DNA of 64,000 bases, taken from Chondrilla cf. caribensis (lineage: Eukaryota; Porifera; Demospongiae; Chondrillida; Chondrillidae). Every line of letters begins with the position of its first letter. Position 1 is the stretch's first letter. Positions 50,275-63,402 of the stretch are shown one piece after another. Under the pieces are notes generated by a model. The model was not told where the DNA came from. It did no database searches and saw only the letters and a program-made list of their open reading frames with translations. The position numbers were made by a program, and so were the translations under genes. Location: the NCBI GenBank assembly GCA_964020155.1, contig OZ026565.1, forward strand, positions 1,785,001 to 1,849,000. Direction: 5' to 3'.

Positions 50275-50286
50275 AGTGTGTGTGTG

Positions 50287-50342
<56 letters not shown>

Positions 50343-50345
50343 GTG
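50275..50345. repeat. (TG)n microsatellite 3' of col-C
   Basis: TG tract about 25 bp after the stop. The same position is used after col-E (56641) and col-G (61155). Confidence 0.9.
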
Positions 50346-50765
50346 CGCATGTACGTGTGCATGTGTACGTGCGCGTGTGTGCGAATTATATATTATCTGT
50401 TTCAATATTTCCGAAGGTTTTGTATGGTAGCAATTAATAATATTCTACAGAAACCGCAGTTACCATTTGTGCATAATTCAAACATACACATCACTTCGTA
50501 CATTAATGAATGTTGGAATTTTAACTGCAGTAAATTGCATGGTGATGACAAAGTGCATGTTATACTATTAATAACAAATTACAGGTTTACAAATTAAACA
50601 AAATTTTTAAAGCATACTATTCATACAATAATAGGAAATTCGGTGCATTTTGTTCTCAATCAACAACATTCATTTATTCAATATTTGACGTACAAAGGGA
50701 TCCACTAGTTTTTTCCTCAGTATTTACAGTATTAGTACGTACATAGTTGTGGTTTTGGCCTCTGT

Positions 50766-50950
50766 TTTGTGGTAACATCAACTGCTCCAGCCGGTGCTTG
50801 TAACAACCCGGAACACCAGAGACACTAGTAACTTTGACCTGACTGCATCCCTTGTAGTGCTGTGAGGATTAATCAAATAATCATTGATTTCATTTCAAAT
50901 TTGATTATCTTTAATAGTGCAAACAAATCAATTATTCACAGGAAGCAATT
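50766..50950 (+). pseudogene. Decayed copy of UBC-gene exon 11 plus hAT remnant
   Basis: 'aacatcaactgctccagccg', 'caccagagacactagtaact' and 'tgacctgactgcatcccttg' match the end of exon 11 (tcactgctccggccactgct, gaagcactagtaacatcgac, ctggctgcctct). The reading frame is lost. It is followed by a tagtgctgtgagga... hAT-like remnant whose sequence is the reverse complement of part of 42263-42622. Sister copies lie at 57078 and 61640. Confidence 0.75.
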
Positions 50951-51169
50951 ACGGTAGGCACCAAATGAAGTTTATAGGTATCGTTTTGTACAGAAAAATA
51001 CGAAACACTCGAACGAATAGTTCCATTTCATCTTTATTTCTAGCAATGATTTGTTCATGTGTGTGTGTTGTTCGCACTAATTTGGACTTCACTGGTGAAG
51101 GCTGCCATGCCTCTGTATGTGCCATTTCAAGGTATGTATGTATGTACTATGTACCCCAATGCATGGGCG

Positions 51170-51700
51170 TTTTCAATCAACTACAAAAGCACCGACAGGA
51201 GTACATTCGCAATGTACTGGGGTACATTTGTGATGTACCCCAGTTTTTGTAAGTGGCATTATTTAATCTAACAAGCTTCGGATAGTTATACTGACCGAAC
51301 GACAAAACTCACCGAACCCACGAGCCTCGGAATATTTACCAAGCGAACAAGGACGCTTGCCGAACCCAAAAGCCTCAGAATATTTTCCGAACAAGGGAAA
51401 CTTGCCTAACCCACGAAGCTTAGAATATTTACCGAACGAAAGAGGAAACTTGCCGAACCCAAGAGCCTTAGAATATCTACAGAAAGAACAAAATAGGAAA
51501 CTTGCCAAAACAACGAGCCTAGGAGTATTAACTTTACCGAACGAAAGAGGATACTTGCTGAAACGAGCGTGAGAGTATAAAATTTACCGAACAAACGACG
51601 ATTGCTGCAGTGTTATTAGGCCTTCTTGCTGCTCTTCGTTGAAAACCTCAATCGATAGGCCTACCAGCCCGCGTAAATGAATGTGCCTACGGGGTATAAC
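51170..51700. mobile_element. Unknown repeat element with ~48-bp internal tandem units
   Basis: Begins with the palindromic module shared with 3588-3672, then about six imperfect units (gaacgaaagaggaaacttgc / cgaacccaagagccttagaa) at 51290-51600, and ends near 'gcctacggggtataac'. It is inserted into the UBC 3' segment before col-D, as the other segment copies lack it. No protein similarity recognised in either strand. Confidence 0.5.
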
Positions 51701-52007
51701 TACTACATGTACATACAGTACATTCTGCATGTAATTACATGGTAGGTTGGGTTATAATAAACTACTCCTTATTGAACACATGCATGGAAACTAGTAAATG
51801 TCTGTCTGGAGTCTACATGTGTGTACATTCAGTATAATACAGGAAGGTGTTGTTGATAACTGTTGTTGTGATTCCCACCATGCATACATACAAGTTGTCA
51901 TAATAAACCTTCCCACAGTAACATGTTTTGGTGATGTAGGTTTTCTTAATGTAATTTTGTACTGTGTGTACCTACAGGATATCACCATGCCATTCACAGT
52001 AGTGTAG
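51700..52007 (+). pseudogene. Duplicated UBC-gene 3' segment before col-D
   Basis: Carries 'ggaaggtgttgttgataact', 'caagttgtcataataaacct', 'acatgttttggtgatgtagg' and 'caggatatcaccatgccatt' followed by cacagtagtgtag: the proposed last two UBC exons in the same order and spacing. Confidence 0.6.
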
Positions 52008-52059
52008 TACTAACAAACACTCATGAGCTGCTAGTATGTACTCTCATGCATGCGGTCAT

Positions 52060-52770
52060 GCTGTATACAGTCAAACTTAGACACGCACGCCAAATCTGTA
52101 CTTCTTATCAGATGTACTTACTATTGGTACTGGTTGCCATAGTGTATGTAAGCTAGGGATCAAGTGAGTGTACTCACTAACCAGGAGTATGTACTAACCA
52201 GGAGTATGTACTGACCAGGAGTGTGTACTAACCAGGAGTGTTTTCTAACCAGGAGTATGTACTAACCAGCAGTATGTACTGACCAGGAGTGTGTACTAAC
52301 CAGTAGTGTGCTCTAACCAGTAGTGTGTACTAACCAGGAGTGTGTACTAACCAGGAGTGTGTACTAACCAGTAGTGTGTTCTAACCAGGAGTGTGTACTG
52401 ACCAGGAGTGTGTACTAACCAGGAGTGTTTTCTAACCAGGAGTGTGTACTACCAGGAGTATGTACTGACCAGGAGTGTGTACTAACTGGGAGGGTGTACT
52501 AACCAGTAGTGTGCTCTAACCAGTAGCGTGTACTAACCAGGAGTGTGTACTAACCAGGAGTGTGTACTAACCAGGAGTGTGTACTAACCAGGAGTGTGTA
52601 CTAACCAGGAGTGTGTTCTAACCAGGAGTGTGTACTGACCAGGAGTGTGTACTACCAGGAGTATGTACTGACCAGGAGTGTGTACTAACCAGTAGTGTGT
52701 TCTAACCAGGAGTGTGTACTAACCGATAGTGTGTACTAACCAGTAGTGTGTTCTAACCCAGATACTTACT
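52060..52770. repeat. Minisatellite GTGTGTACTAACCAGGA, second locus
   Basis: Same flank as 43680-43790, then about 34 units of 17 bp, with higher-order repeats of three to five units visible (ctgaccaggagtgtgtact). Confidence 0.93.
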
Positions 52771-53140
52771 AAGCAAATTGCACATTCAAGCCACCGGCAC
52801 CCAATGGTGTTTTGGTAGCGTACCAGCAAGGTGATGCATATGCTAATACAGTCAGTATTGCATGATATCATGTACATTCACATCAATTGGAACTTAAGCA
52901 GAGACATACAAGCTTTTCTGCAAGTTGTATTGGCATATTTGAGTGTACTTCCAAGTGGATTGTTGTGATGTGTGTGTGTGTGCAAAACTGGCCAATGTGA
53001 GGCCTCCCGAATGCACACAACTAAGGCTCTCAAGAACCTGTCGGACTCTGTGGTCAATCTGCACTGTATGCATGTACTGTACTTTATGTAACACAGTAAG
53101 GTCATGCAATATTAATTTCTAATGTAATTTAAAATAAAAT

Positions 53141-53190
53141 CCAATTAAGAAGCAGTACTACAGTTATTGTAATCAAACACGGTATATATT
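53141..53190 (+). promoter_or_regulatory. CCAAT/TATA promoter of col-D
   Basis: CCAAT at 53141 and TATATATT at 53183. The in-frame upstream ATG at 53198 is only 8 bp beyond the TATA box. Confidence 0.7.
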
Positions 53191-53248
53191 TGTAGGTATG
53201 TTGTTATCCTACCTGCTGTCAAAGAATTCTGTAGTGAACGGATTGGTA

Positions 53249-53585
53249 ATGACCAAGTTCTTGTTCTTTCTACTTTTGGTCTCTCTTAACGCTCTCTACT
53301 GCTATTCCCAGAAGAACCCTCAGCCTTCTCCCCAACCGTCCTCCTCTGAGCAGTGTAATGCAGAATATGTGTTGAAGGGACCACTGATAGGTCCTCCTGG
53401 ACGTGATGGCAGAGATGGCACTCCTGGTCTCCCCGGTGTAGCTGGTCCCCTGGTCCTCCAGGTCCTAGTGGCAGAGCCCCTTCCCAAAAGAACCCTATAT
53501 CTTCTTCCCAGCCATCCTCCTCTCCCACTCCCTCCCTCCTCTGAACAGTGTAATTTGGCAGGACCTCCTGGACGTGATGGACTTC

Positions 53586-53634
<49 letters not shown>

Positions 53635-53671
53635 TGTGTGTGCATGTGTGTGCGTGTGTTGTTTGTACTAA
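53249..53671 (+). pseudogene. col-D: truncated collagen-like copy fused to (TG)n
   Basis: Starts normally ([18 protein letters not shown]), but one C is missing in 'ggtcccctggtcctcc', so the Gly-X-Y frame shifts after GLPGVAGP. The segment then joins a second linker ([17 protein letters not shown]) that returns to frame and runs into (TG)n, read as VCVCVC until a stop at 53671. The C-terminal domain is absent. Architecture and junctions equal col-A. A product from the open frame is conceivable but not expected to be a collagen. Confidence 0.8.
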
Positions 53672-54010
53672 CTTGGACTTCACTGTTGAAGGATGCCTCT
53701 ACATGTGCCATTTCAAGGTATGTATGTACATACAGTACATTCTGCATGGTACGTACATGGTAGGTTGGGTTATAATAAACTACTCCTTTTTGAACACATG
53801 CATGGAAACTAGTACATTGCTGTCTGGAGTCTACATGTGTGTACACTCAGTACTTACAGGACAATGTTGTTGTCGAGGACTGTTGTTGTGATTCCCACCA
53901 TACAAGTTGTCATAACCAACCTTCCCACAATAACATGTTTTGGTGATGTGAGTTTTCTTAATGTAATTGTGTACTGTGTGTACCTGCAGGTCATCACCAT
54001 GCCATTCACA
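53672..54010 (+). pseudogene. Duplicated UBC-gene 3' segment after col-D
   Basis: As after col-A: 'cttcactgttgaaggatgcc', 'tgtcgaggactgttgttgtg', 'acatgttttggtgatgtgag', 'gtcatcaccatgccattcac', agtagtgtag. A 10-base gap at 'caccatacaagttg' would shift the frame of the exon-like block. Confidence 0.6.
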
Positions 54011-54057
54011 GTAGTGTAGTACCAACGAACACTCATGAGCTGCTGGCATGTATTCTC

Positions 54058-54235
54058 ATGCATCATCCTTCACCTCATGATTCAAACATTGACCTTGCCA
54101 TTGGTGAAGCTCAAATCCCCTACTATTGACTCTGAACGGCATGAAATTAACCTTCACCTCATGATTCAAGCATTGACCTTGCCATTGGTGAAGCTCAAAT
54201 CCCTCCCTATTGACTCTGAACTACATGAAATTAAC
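54058..54235. repeat. 88-bp tandem duplication (ccttcacctcatgattcaa...)
   Basis: Two consecutive copies of 'ccttcacctcatgattcaa' + 'cattgaccttgccattggtg' + 'ttgactctgaac'. Single copies lie at 45515 and 62345. Confidence 0.85.
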
Positions 54236-55080
54236 AAAAAATTGAAGGTTTCTTTATTCTTTTGTTGGTTGGATGTATTTATCTTTTATTACTCTCATGC
54301 ATGCAGTCATGCTATATATTATGTGTATTCAAGCCACTAGCACCCAATGGTGTTTGGTATCATACCAGCAATTGATGCATATGCTAATACAGTCAGTATT
54401 ACTTAATATTTTGTACATTGACATCAATTGCAACTTGAGCAGAGACATACAAACTTTTTCTGCAATTTATAGTGCCATATTTGAGTGTACTTCCAAGTGG
54501 ATTACTCTGATGTGTGATAGAGTGCCCTACTAATAATTCTTAATGAAATGTGATGGGTTTCTGTGAGGATTGAGTTTAGCTGCATACTGTATGTAAACTT
54601 TTTTTGTATTCTGAGGATTTTGCTTGAATCTTTTTATTGAATGCAAAGTCAGACACTTCACAATTATTAAAAGTAAGTAAATTCATGGTGACATCAGCAA
54701 CAGGTGTTACTTAGACATCTATACACAGACCCGAGTGAGCTGGCTACCATATTCTGGTTACCACATACTGGTGGTACATGGTGTTGCAAAAATGGCAAAC
54801 GTGTACCAGACATGGTAATAATAAGTGCTATAAGGTGTTATTAGGTGTTACAAGGTGGCAAAAGTGCTGTAAGGTGTTACAATGTGTTAGATGATGTCAT
54901 AAGGTGTTATAAGCAGTTATAAAGTGCTATATGACTAATGGCAATGGATTATAAGGGATGCGAGGCCTTCCGAGTACACACAACTCAAGAGCTGGTCAGG
55001 TTCTGTGGTCAATCCCTACTGTATGTGTGAGTTGTTCTTTATGTAACACAGTCCAATCACGTGGTGCTATTATCTAATGT
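54236..55080. other. Spacer upstream of col-E
   Basis: Contains the GGTGTTATAA minisatellite (54825-54925) and the distal shared promoter words 'gatgcgaggccttccgag', 'ttctgtggtcaatccctact' and 'tatgtaacacagtcca'. No further gene. Confidence 0.5.
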
Positions 55081-55095
55081 AATTATGAATAAAAT

Positions 55096-55146
55096 CCAAT
55101 TAAGAAGCAGCACTGCAGGGTATTGTTATCCAACATGGTATATATT
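55096..55146 (+). promoter_or_regulatory. CCAAT/TATA promoter of col-E
   Basis: CCAAT at 55096 and TATATATT at 55139, 59 bp before the start codon. Confidence 0.7.
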
Positions 55147-55204
55147 TGTAGGTATATTGCTATCCTACCTGCTGTTCAAGAAATCTGTAGTGAACGGATT
55201 GGTA

Positions 55205-56617
55205 ATGACCAAGTTTTTGTTCTTTCTGCTTTTGGTCTCTCTTAACGCTATCTCCTGCTATTCCCAGAAGAACCCTAAATCTTCTTCCCAACCGTCCTCC
55301 TCTCCCACTCCCTCCTCTGAACAATGTAATTTGGTAGGACCTCCTGGACGTGACGGACTTCCAGGACGGAATGGACATTCAGGACGTAATGGACGTGATG
55401 GCAGAGATGGCACTCCTGGTCTCCCCGGTGTAGCTGGTCCCCCTGGTCCTCCAGGTCCTAGTGGCGGAGCCCCAGGCTCTCCTGGCCCCCCTGGTCCAGC
55501 TGGTCCTCCTGGTACATCTGGCCCCAAAGGTCCCTCAGGTGCTCCTGGCTCCCCAGGTCCCAATGGTGGTCCTCCCGGTCCTCCAGGTGCTCCTGGCTCT
55601 CCAGGTCCCAGTGGAGTGAACCTCGATGATCTTCGTCAGATTATTCATTTGATGGCCAAGGAAGAATTCAAGAATGTAAGTAGTGGAAGCTGGGAACCTC
55701 TGAAGGTTCTTGTGGAGTATGACAAACTTTGTCCTACGACTAATCCCTCTACAAATACATCCTCCGGTCCGATCAAGCCCTTAACACCTTGGGCTACGTT
55801 ACCTCCACTAACTGCTAAACCTCTTGTGAATAGATCCTGTGCTCAAGGACTCACTTGGGATGATCTTGCTTCCTCTTGCCGCGAAATCTTAAATTGTAAC
55901 CCTCGACTTCCATCCGGCTACTACTTGATTAAATCTCATTACGGTTTTCCTCAATCTGTCTACTGTCGCATGGAGGATGACTACTGTGGACTGAAAGGAA
56001 TGACAAGAGTGGCCTTTTGGAACATGAACAGCACACGTGATCGTTGTCCTCTTTCACTGATCCCAACTATTCAGTCTGGAAAGAGGATGTGCACAAGCAC
56101 ATTATCAGGTGCTCATTATTCTCCTATGTTTTATGATGTGTTCAACATCAGCTATAATTTGGTGTGTGGGAGAGCAGTTGGTTATGCCTATGGTGGGCCA
56201 CGCGCTTTTAATGGCCAACGCATTGATACATCCTACACTTCTGGATTATCTATTACAAATCGCATTGGGGGTGTGCACAATCACATTTGGACCTTTGCTG
56301 CTGGTTATAGGGCAGTTTCGTATCATGTTTACAATTGTCCTTGTGCACAATATTCTGGCAGTCAACCTCAACAATTTGTTGGCAACAACTTCTATTGTGA
56401 GTCAGGTAGCCATTCAACACCAGACCACAAATGGTACATGGACAATCCCCTCTGGGACGGACAGGGATGTTCTGGACCTTCAGGCTGCTGTTGGAATAAA
56501 CGCCAACCGTGGTTTATGACTGCTCTGCCTAGAGCCACCCGTTCCAGTATTGAAGTTCGCTTGATGAACCCACAAGGCGCTGTGGGGGTTGAGCTGTTTG
56601 AGTTGTATGTGTACTAA
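55205..56617 (+). CDS. col-E: secreted collagen-like protein, C/E/G subfamily
   Basis: Intronless, 470 aa. Signal peptide [18 protein letters not shown], Ser/Pro linker, triple helix with 14 + 11 + 5 Gly-X-Y triplets separated by single extra Gly ([14 protein letters not shown]). Neck [20 protein letters not shown], then the Cys-rich domain ([61 protein letters not shown]). It differs from the B/F subfamily by a shorter KSHYGFPQS loop and by NMNSTRDRC in place of NMTDSSASC. The frame is also open for 48 codons upstream, but those codons lie before or at the TATA box, so ATG 55205 is chosen. Secreted trimeric matrix or recognition protein by inference. It lies between segments of UBC-gene relics. 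Confidence 0.85.
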   Translation: MTKFLFFLLLVSLNAISCYSQKNPKSSSQPSSSPTPSSEQCNLVGPPGRDGLPGRNGHSGRNGRDGRDGTPGLPGVAGPPGPPGPSGGAPGSPGPPGPAGPPGTSGPKGPSGAPGSPGPNGGPPGPPGAPGSPGPSGVNLDDLRQIIHLMAKEEFKNVSSGSWEPLKVLVEYDKLCPTTNPSTNTSSGPIKPLTPWATLPPLTAKPLVNRSCAQGLTWDDLASSCREILNCNPRLPSGYYLIKSHYGFPQSVYCRMEDDYCGLKGMTRVAFWNMNSTRDRCPLSLIPTIQSGKRMCTSTLSGAHYSPMFYDVFNISYNLVCGRAVGYAYGGPRAFNGQRIDTSYTSGLSITNRIGGVHNHIWTFAAGYRAVSYHVYNCPCAQYSGSQPQQFVGNNFYCESGSHSTPDHKWYMDNPLWDGQGCSGPSGCCWNKRQPWFMTALPRATRSSIEVRLMNPQGAVGVELFELYVY

Positions 56618-57077
56618 CGCATACATGATTTACTACTGCAGTGTGTGTGTGTGGGTGTGGGTGTGTGTGTATGCATACATGCGCGTGTGAGTGAATTATA
56701 TATCTGTTCCAATATTTTCTAAAGTTTTGTATGGTACTGCATTGCAATTAAAAATATTCTACAGAAACCTCAGTTACCATTTGTGCATATGTCAAGCATA
56801 CGCATCACTTCGTACGTTAACGAATTTCAACTGCAGTAAATTGCATGGTGATGGCAAAGTGCATGTTATACTGTCGAGAACATATTACAAGTCGTACAAA
56901 ATTTAACAAAAAAAATGTAAAGCATGCTCTTCATACACTAATAGGGATCCCGGTGCATTCTGCTCTCAATCAACGTTATCATTAATTCAATGTTTGACAT
57001 ACAAAGGAATTCGCTAGTTTTATCGTCAGCATTTACAGTATTAGTACATACATATTTGTGGTTTTGTTCTATGTTTG

Positions 57078-57255
57078 TGGTAACATCAACTGCTCCAGCT
57101 GGTGTTTGTAACAACCCGGAACACCAGAGACACTAGTAACTTTGTCCTGACTGCATCCCTTGTAGTGCTGTGAGGATTGATCAAATAATCATTAATTTCA
57201 TTTCTAATTTGATTATCGTTAATAATGCAAACAAATCAATTATTCACAGGACGTA
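57078..57255 (+). pseudogene. Decayed UBC exon 11 plus hAT remnant, after col-E
   Basis: 'aacatcaactgctccagctg', 'caccagagacactagtaact' and 'tgactgcatcccttgtagtg' are almost identical to 50766-50950. Confidence 0.75.
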
Positions 57256-57414
57256 ATTACGATAGGCACCAATATGAAGTTTAGGTATCGTTTGGTACGG
57301 ATAAATACCAAACACAAATCGAATCAACAAATCAAACAAATTGTTAGGTTTCGTCTTTATTTCTAGCAATGATTTGTCTGTGTGTGTGTGCGTGTTTGTG
57401 TGTGTGTGTGTGTT

Positions 57415-57805
57415 GTTTGCACTAATTTGGAATCACTGGTGAAGGATGCCACGCCTCTACATGTGCCATTTCAAGGTATGTATGTACGTACGTACATATG
57501 TACATACAGCACATTCTGCTTGTACGTACATGGTAGGATAGGTTATAATAAACTACCCTTTTCTGAACACATGCATGGAAACTAGTAAATGTCTGTCTGG
57601 AGTCTACATGTGTATACACTCAGTACATACAGGACGATGTATTGTTGATAACTGTTGTTGTGATTCCCACCATGCATACATACAAGTTGTCATAATAAAC
57701 CTTTCCACAATGACATGTTTTGGTGATGTAAGTTTTCTTAATATAATTGTGTACTGTATATACATACAGGTCATCACCATGCCATTCACAGTAGTGTAAT
57801 ACTAA
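57415..57805 (+). pseudogene. Duplicated UBC-gene 3' segment before col-F
   Basis: Carries 'ggtgaaggatgccacgcctc', 'gttgataactgttgttgtga', 'acatgttttggtgatgtaag' and 'caggtcatcaccatgccatt' with cacagtagtgtaa; the stop codon TAG of the exon is TAA here. Confidence 0.6.
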
Positions 57806-58553
57806 CTCATGAGCTGCTACATATACTCTCACGCATGGAGTCATGCTGTTTTTATTTGTGTATTCAAGCCATCAGCACTCAATGGTGTTTTGGTAGCGTA
57901 CCAGCAAGGTGATGAATATGGTAATACAGTCAGTAATTCTTAATATTACGTACATTCTCATCAATTGCAACTTGGGCAGAGAAATACAAACTTTGCCATG
58001 AGTTATAGTGGCATATTTAAGTATGTTTCTAAAGCAGATTGCTGCAATGTGTGATAGTGTGCCTTGCTGATTCTCATTTGAATGCGATGTGTTTCTGTGA
58101 GGCTTGAGTGTAGCTACATACATACCTTCACAATTACTTGTATTATTGTAAACCTTTTTGTATTCTGAGGATTTTGCCAGAATCCTATTAGTGAATGCAA
58201 ATCAGACACTTCACAATTATTAAAAAAATGGATTTGTGGTGTCATCAACAACAGGCATTACTTGAACTCGTACACAGACCGCGGGTTAGCTGGCTGTCAT
58301 TTTCTTGGTTACCACATACTGGTGACATAGTAATGCAAAATGGCAAATGTGTGCTAGATACGTATGGTAATAATAAGTGCTATAAGGTGTTATGAAGTGT
58401 TACATGGCTAATGACAACAGACTACAGGGGATGTGAGGCTTCCAGCTTGTCGGGTTCTGCTGTCAATCCCTACTGTGTGTGTGTGTGTGTTATTCTCTAC
58501 ATATCACAGTCCAGTCATGTGGTACTAATATCTAATGCAATTATGGATGAAAT

Positions 58554-60152
<1,599 letters not shown>

Positions 60153-60697
60153 CCACTACATTTACTACTACAATATGTGTGTACTTACTGCTCCCTGCAA
60201 TATTATACCATAAGTATAACTGTGTGCAACAAATATAAATGTGCATAATGTACGTTTTCCTTAACTTCGTATTTCTTATCCATCACTTCAATAATGCAGT
60301 CAATTATAATGTTGATGTGAATTATCATGATAGTAAAATGTAAATGTGTGATGTGTCATTAGTACAAACATACATGCATGAATACATACTTATGTACATG
60401 CATGCATGCATACATATACACATACATACATACACACATACAGTGGTGATTGAAAGTAATAACCCTACTGGCTTGTAAGTACCTCGAGAGGCCTCTTGAG
60501 GCCTCGCATCCACTCAATGCTCATTATCACAACCTCGTATCACATTAACAATTATTAACACTAACAACGTGACACAACCGATAGCGTATGAACGATCACA
60601 GATGCAAACAATGTAGTTATAGCTCGATTTGCACGAGTTTTGGTATCATTACTTTCAATCACATGCACAGACCGTAAGTTAGCTGGCTTCCATATTA
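60153..60697. repeat. 3' flank of col-F, duplicate of 47783-48370
   Basis: Ends abruptly at 'agttagctggcttccatatt', where the col-B flank continues with 'ctaggttagcacacac' but here coding sequence of a C/E/G-type gene begins. Confidence 0.88.
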
Positions 60698-61130
60698 CCA
60701 TGAGACACGCGCTTTTAATGGTCAAGGCATTGATACATCCTATGCTTCTGGATTATCCATTACAAATCGCATTGGGGGTGCACGCAATCACATTTGGACC
60801 TTTGCAGTTGGTTATCATGAAGATAATACGTATCGTCGATCGTACAATTGTCCTTGTGCACGACATTCCGGCAATCACCCTCAACAATTTGTTGGCAACA
60901 ACTTCTATTGTGAATCAGGCAGCCATTCACATCCGGGCCACAAATGGTACACAAACAATCCCCTCTGGGACGGACAGGGATGTTCTGGACCTTCAGGCTG
61001 CTGTCGGAATAGATGCTAACCTTGGTTTATGACTGCTCTGCCTAGAGCCATCCGTTCCAATATTGAAGTTCGCTTGATGAACCCACAAGGCGCTGTGGGG
61101 GTTGAGCTGTTGGAGTTGTATGTGTACTAA
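60698..61130 (+). pseudogene. col-G: 5'-truncated collagen-like pseudogene
   Basis: Contains only the last ~145 codons of a C/E/G-subfamily gene (from [19 protein letters not shown] through [16 protein letters not shown] to LELYVY), joined directly to the flank of col-F. Promoter, signal peptide and triple helix are missing. It also carries a TAA in place of CAA (Gln) just before PWFMTALP at about 61017. This is the 3' product expected from a deletion or unequal crossover that removed about 1.5 kb or more. Confidence 0.88.
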
Positions 61131-61149
61131 CTCATACATGATTTACTAC

Positions 61150-61154
<5 letters not shown>

Positions 61155-61219
<65 letters not shown>

Positions 61220-61242
61220 GTGTGTGTGTGTGCGTGTGCATG
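61155..61242. repeat. (TG)n microsatellite 3' of col-G
   Basis: TG tract with gcg interruptions, the positional equivalent of 50275 and 56641. Confidence 0.9.
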
Positions 61243-61639
61243 CGTGTGAATTATATATCTGTTCAAATATTTCCTAAAGTTTTGTATGGTAGTGCATTAC
61301 AATTTATAATATTCTACAGAAACCTCAGTTGCCATTTGTGCATAATTCAAGCATACTCATCTCTTTGTACATTAACGTATGTTGGAAATTCAACTGCAGT
61401 AAAATACATGGTGACGACAAAGTGCATACTATTTACTACGAATTACAAGTCTTAAAAATTAAACAAAAATTTTAAGGCATGCTATTCATACACTAAAAGG
61501 AAACCCAGTGCATTCTGTTCTCAATCAACAATATTCAATTATTCAATATTTGACGTACATAGGGATCTACTAGCTTTATCGTCAGCATTTACAGTATTAG
61601 TACGTACAAATATTATTTGTGGTTTTGCTCTTTGTGGTA

Positions 61640-61765
61640 ACATCAACTGCTCCAGCCGATGCTTGTAGCAACCAGGAACACCAGAGACCCTAATAACTTT
61701 GTCCTGACTGCATCCCTTGGTAGTTCTGTGAGGATTAGTCAATTAATCATTAGTCAATTAATCAA
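61640..61765 (+). pseudogene. Decayed UBC exon 11 remnant after col-G
   Basis: 'aacatcaactgctccagccg', 'aggaacaccagagaccctaa' and 'ctgactgcatccctt'. Third such remnant in the cluster. Confidence 0.7.
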
Positions 61766-61793
61766 TTCATACATACAGGACAAGTAATAGTTA

Positions 61794-61904
61794 TATCCTG
61801 CCTAGGTGTACTGCTGCAAATATAAAGTGCTAATTGATTACCGAGGGCGAATCCCGAGGTAATCAGTTAGCACTTTATCTGCTGCAGCACACCTAGGCAG
61901 GATA
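61794..61904. repeat. 111-bp hairpin element
   Basis: Arms tatcctgcctaggtgtactg and its complement continue as gctgca and aaagtgctaa..gattacc around 'gagggcgaatcccgag'. A second inverted pair, ttttgtatcctgg (61911) and ccaggatacaa (62132), encloses a smaller hairpin (tgtgcacacatcag / ctgatgtgtgcaca at 62063-62108), so a nested inverted-repeat insertion spans about 61790-62142. Confidence 0.8.
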
Positions 61905-62129
61905 CAATTATTTTGTATCCTGGGTGGCAAATGATAGACAATTTATACGGCAAATATGCGCATAGTCCAATACAACATATTATATGCAATAGAAATTTGT
62001 TTACTAATTTCCTGTCTTGTTCTCACGCAATTAATCCCAACAATGAAACCTGTCTGGTGAACTGTGCACACATCAGTGACCTGTGCTTCCAGCGCTGATG
62101 TGTGCACACTTTTCTCTTTGATCTTTCCC

Positions 62130-62306
62130 CGAACCAGGATACAATGTTGTCGATAACTGTTGTTGTGATTCCCACCATGCATACTTACAAGTTGTCATGA
62201 TCTCCCTTCCCACAATAACATGTTTTGGTGATGTAAGTTTTCTTAATGTAATTCTTTACTGTGTGTACCTACAGGATATCACCATGCCATTCACAGTAGT
62301 GTAGTA
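62130..62306 (+). pseudogene. Duplicated UBC-gene 3' segment before col-H
   Basis: 'acaatgttgtcgataactgt', 'acatgttttggtgatgtaag', 'caggatatcaccatgccatt', cacagtagtgtag. Its 5' part is replaced by the hairpin insertion. Confidence 0.6.
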
Positions 62307-63282
62307 CCAACAAACACTCATGATCTGCTGGCATGTACTCTCATGCATCATCCTTCACCTCATGATTCAAACATTGACCTTGCTATTGGTGTAGCTCAAA
62401 TACCCCCCATTGACTCTGAACTGCATGAAATTAACACAAAGTTTAAGATTCTTCATTCTTTTGCTGGTTGGATTTATTTATCTTTTATTACTCTCATGCA
62501 TGCAGTCATACTGTATATGTGTATTCAAGCCACTAGCACTCAATGGTGTTTTGGTAGTATACCAACAAGGTGATGCATGTGCTAATCCAGTCAGTAGTAC
62601 TTGTACCTTTTGTACATTCACATCACGCAACTCGAGCCAAGACATACAAACTTTTTCTGTAATTTATAGTGGCATATTTAAGTGTACTTTCATGTAGATT
62701 ACTGTGATGTGTGATAGTGTGCCTTAATGATTCCCTTTGAAATGTGATGTGTTTCCATGAGGGTTGAGTTTAGCTATTTCCACTATGTGAACTTCTATGT
62801 ATGCTGAGGATTTATGCACAGTCAGACACTTCACAATTGTTAAAAGTGGATTTGTGGTGACATGAGCAACAGGTGTTACTTAGTGTACGCAGACCCGAGT
62901 GAGCTGTCTGCCATATTTTGGTTACCACATTCTGGTGGTACATGGTGGTGCAAAATGGCAAGCGTGTACCAGACATGGTAATAATAAGTGCTATAAGGTG
63001 TTATTAGGTGACACAAGGTGACATAAAGTGCTATAAGGTGTTATTAGGTGACACAAGGTGACATAAAGTGCTATAAGGTGTTATAAGGTGTTATAAGATG
63101 TCTTAAGGTGTTAAAAGGGGTTGTAAAGTGCTATATGGCTGAAGGCAATGGATTATAAGGGATGTGAGGCCTCCCAAGTGCACACAACTAAGGCCCTCAA
63201 GAGCTGTGAATCCCTACTGTATGTGTGTGTTGTTCTTTATGTAACACAGTCCAGTCATGTGGTGTAATATCTAATGTAATTA
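62307..63282. other. Spacer upstream of col-H
   Basis: Holds one 'ccttcacctcatgattcaa' repeat copy, the GGTGTTATAA / aggtgacacaaggtgacata minisatellite (62985-63130), and the shared distal promoter words. No other gene. Confidence 0.5.
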
Positions 63283-63292
63283 TGAATAAAAT

Positions 63293-63342
63293 CCAATTAA
63301 GAAGCAGCACTGCAGTCATTGTAATCCAACATAGTATATAAT
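63293..63342 (+). promoter_or_regulatory. CCAAT/TATA promoter of col-H
   Basis: CCAAT at 63293 and TATATAAT at 63335, 61 bp before the start codon. Confidence 0.7.
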
Positions 63343-63402
63343 AGTGGGGGTACGTTACTATCCAACCTGCTGTTGAAGAATCTTGTAGTGAACTGATTGG
63401 AA

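Noticed and set aside
51263..51594. Opposite-strand frames rich in Phe, Gly and Lys
   Set aside because: They follow the ~48-bp tandem unit of the unclassified element in two frames and show no domain; most likely repeat artefacts.
55061..55204. Upstream extension of the col-E open frame
   Set aside because: It covers the CCAAT and TATA boxes and is not conserved as coding sequence in the sister copies; the signal peptide begins at 55205.
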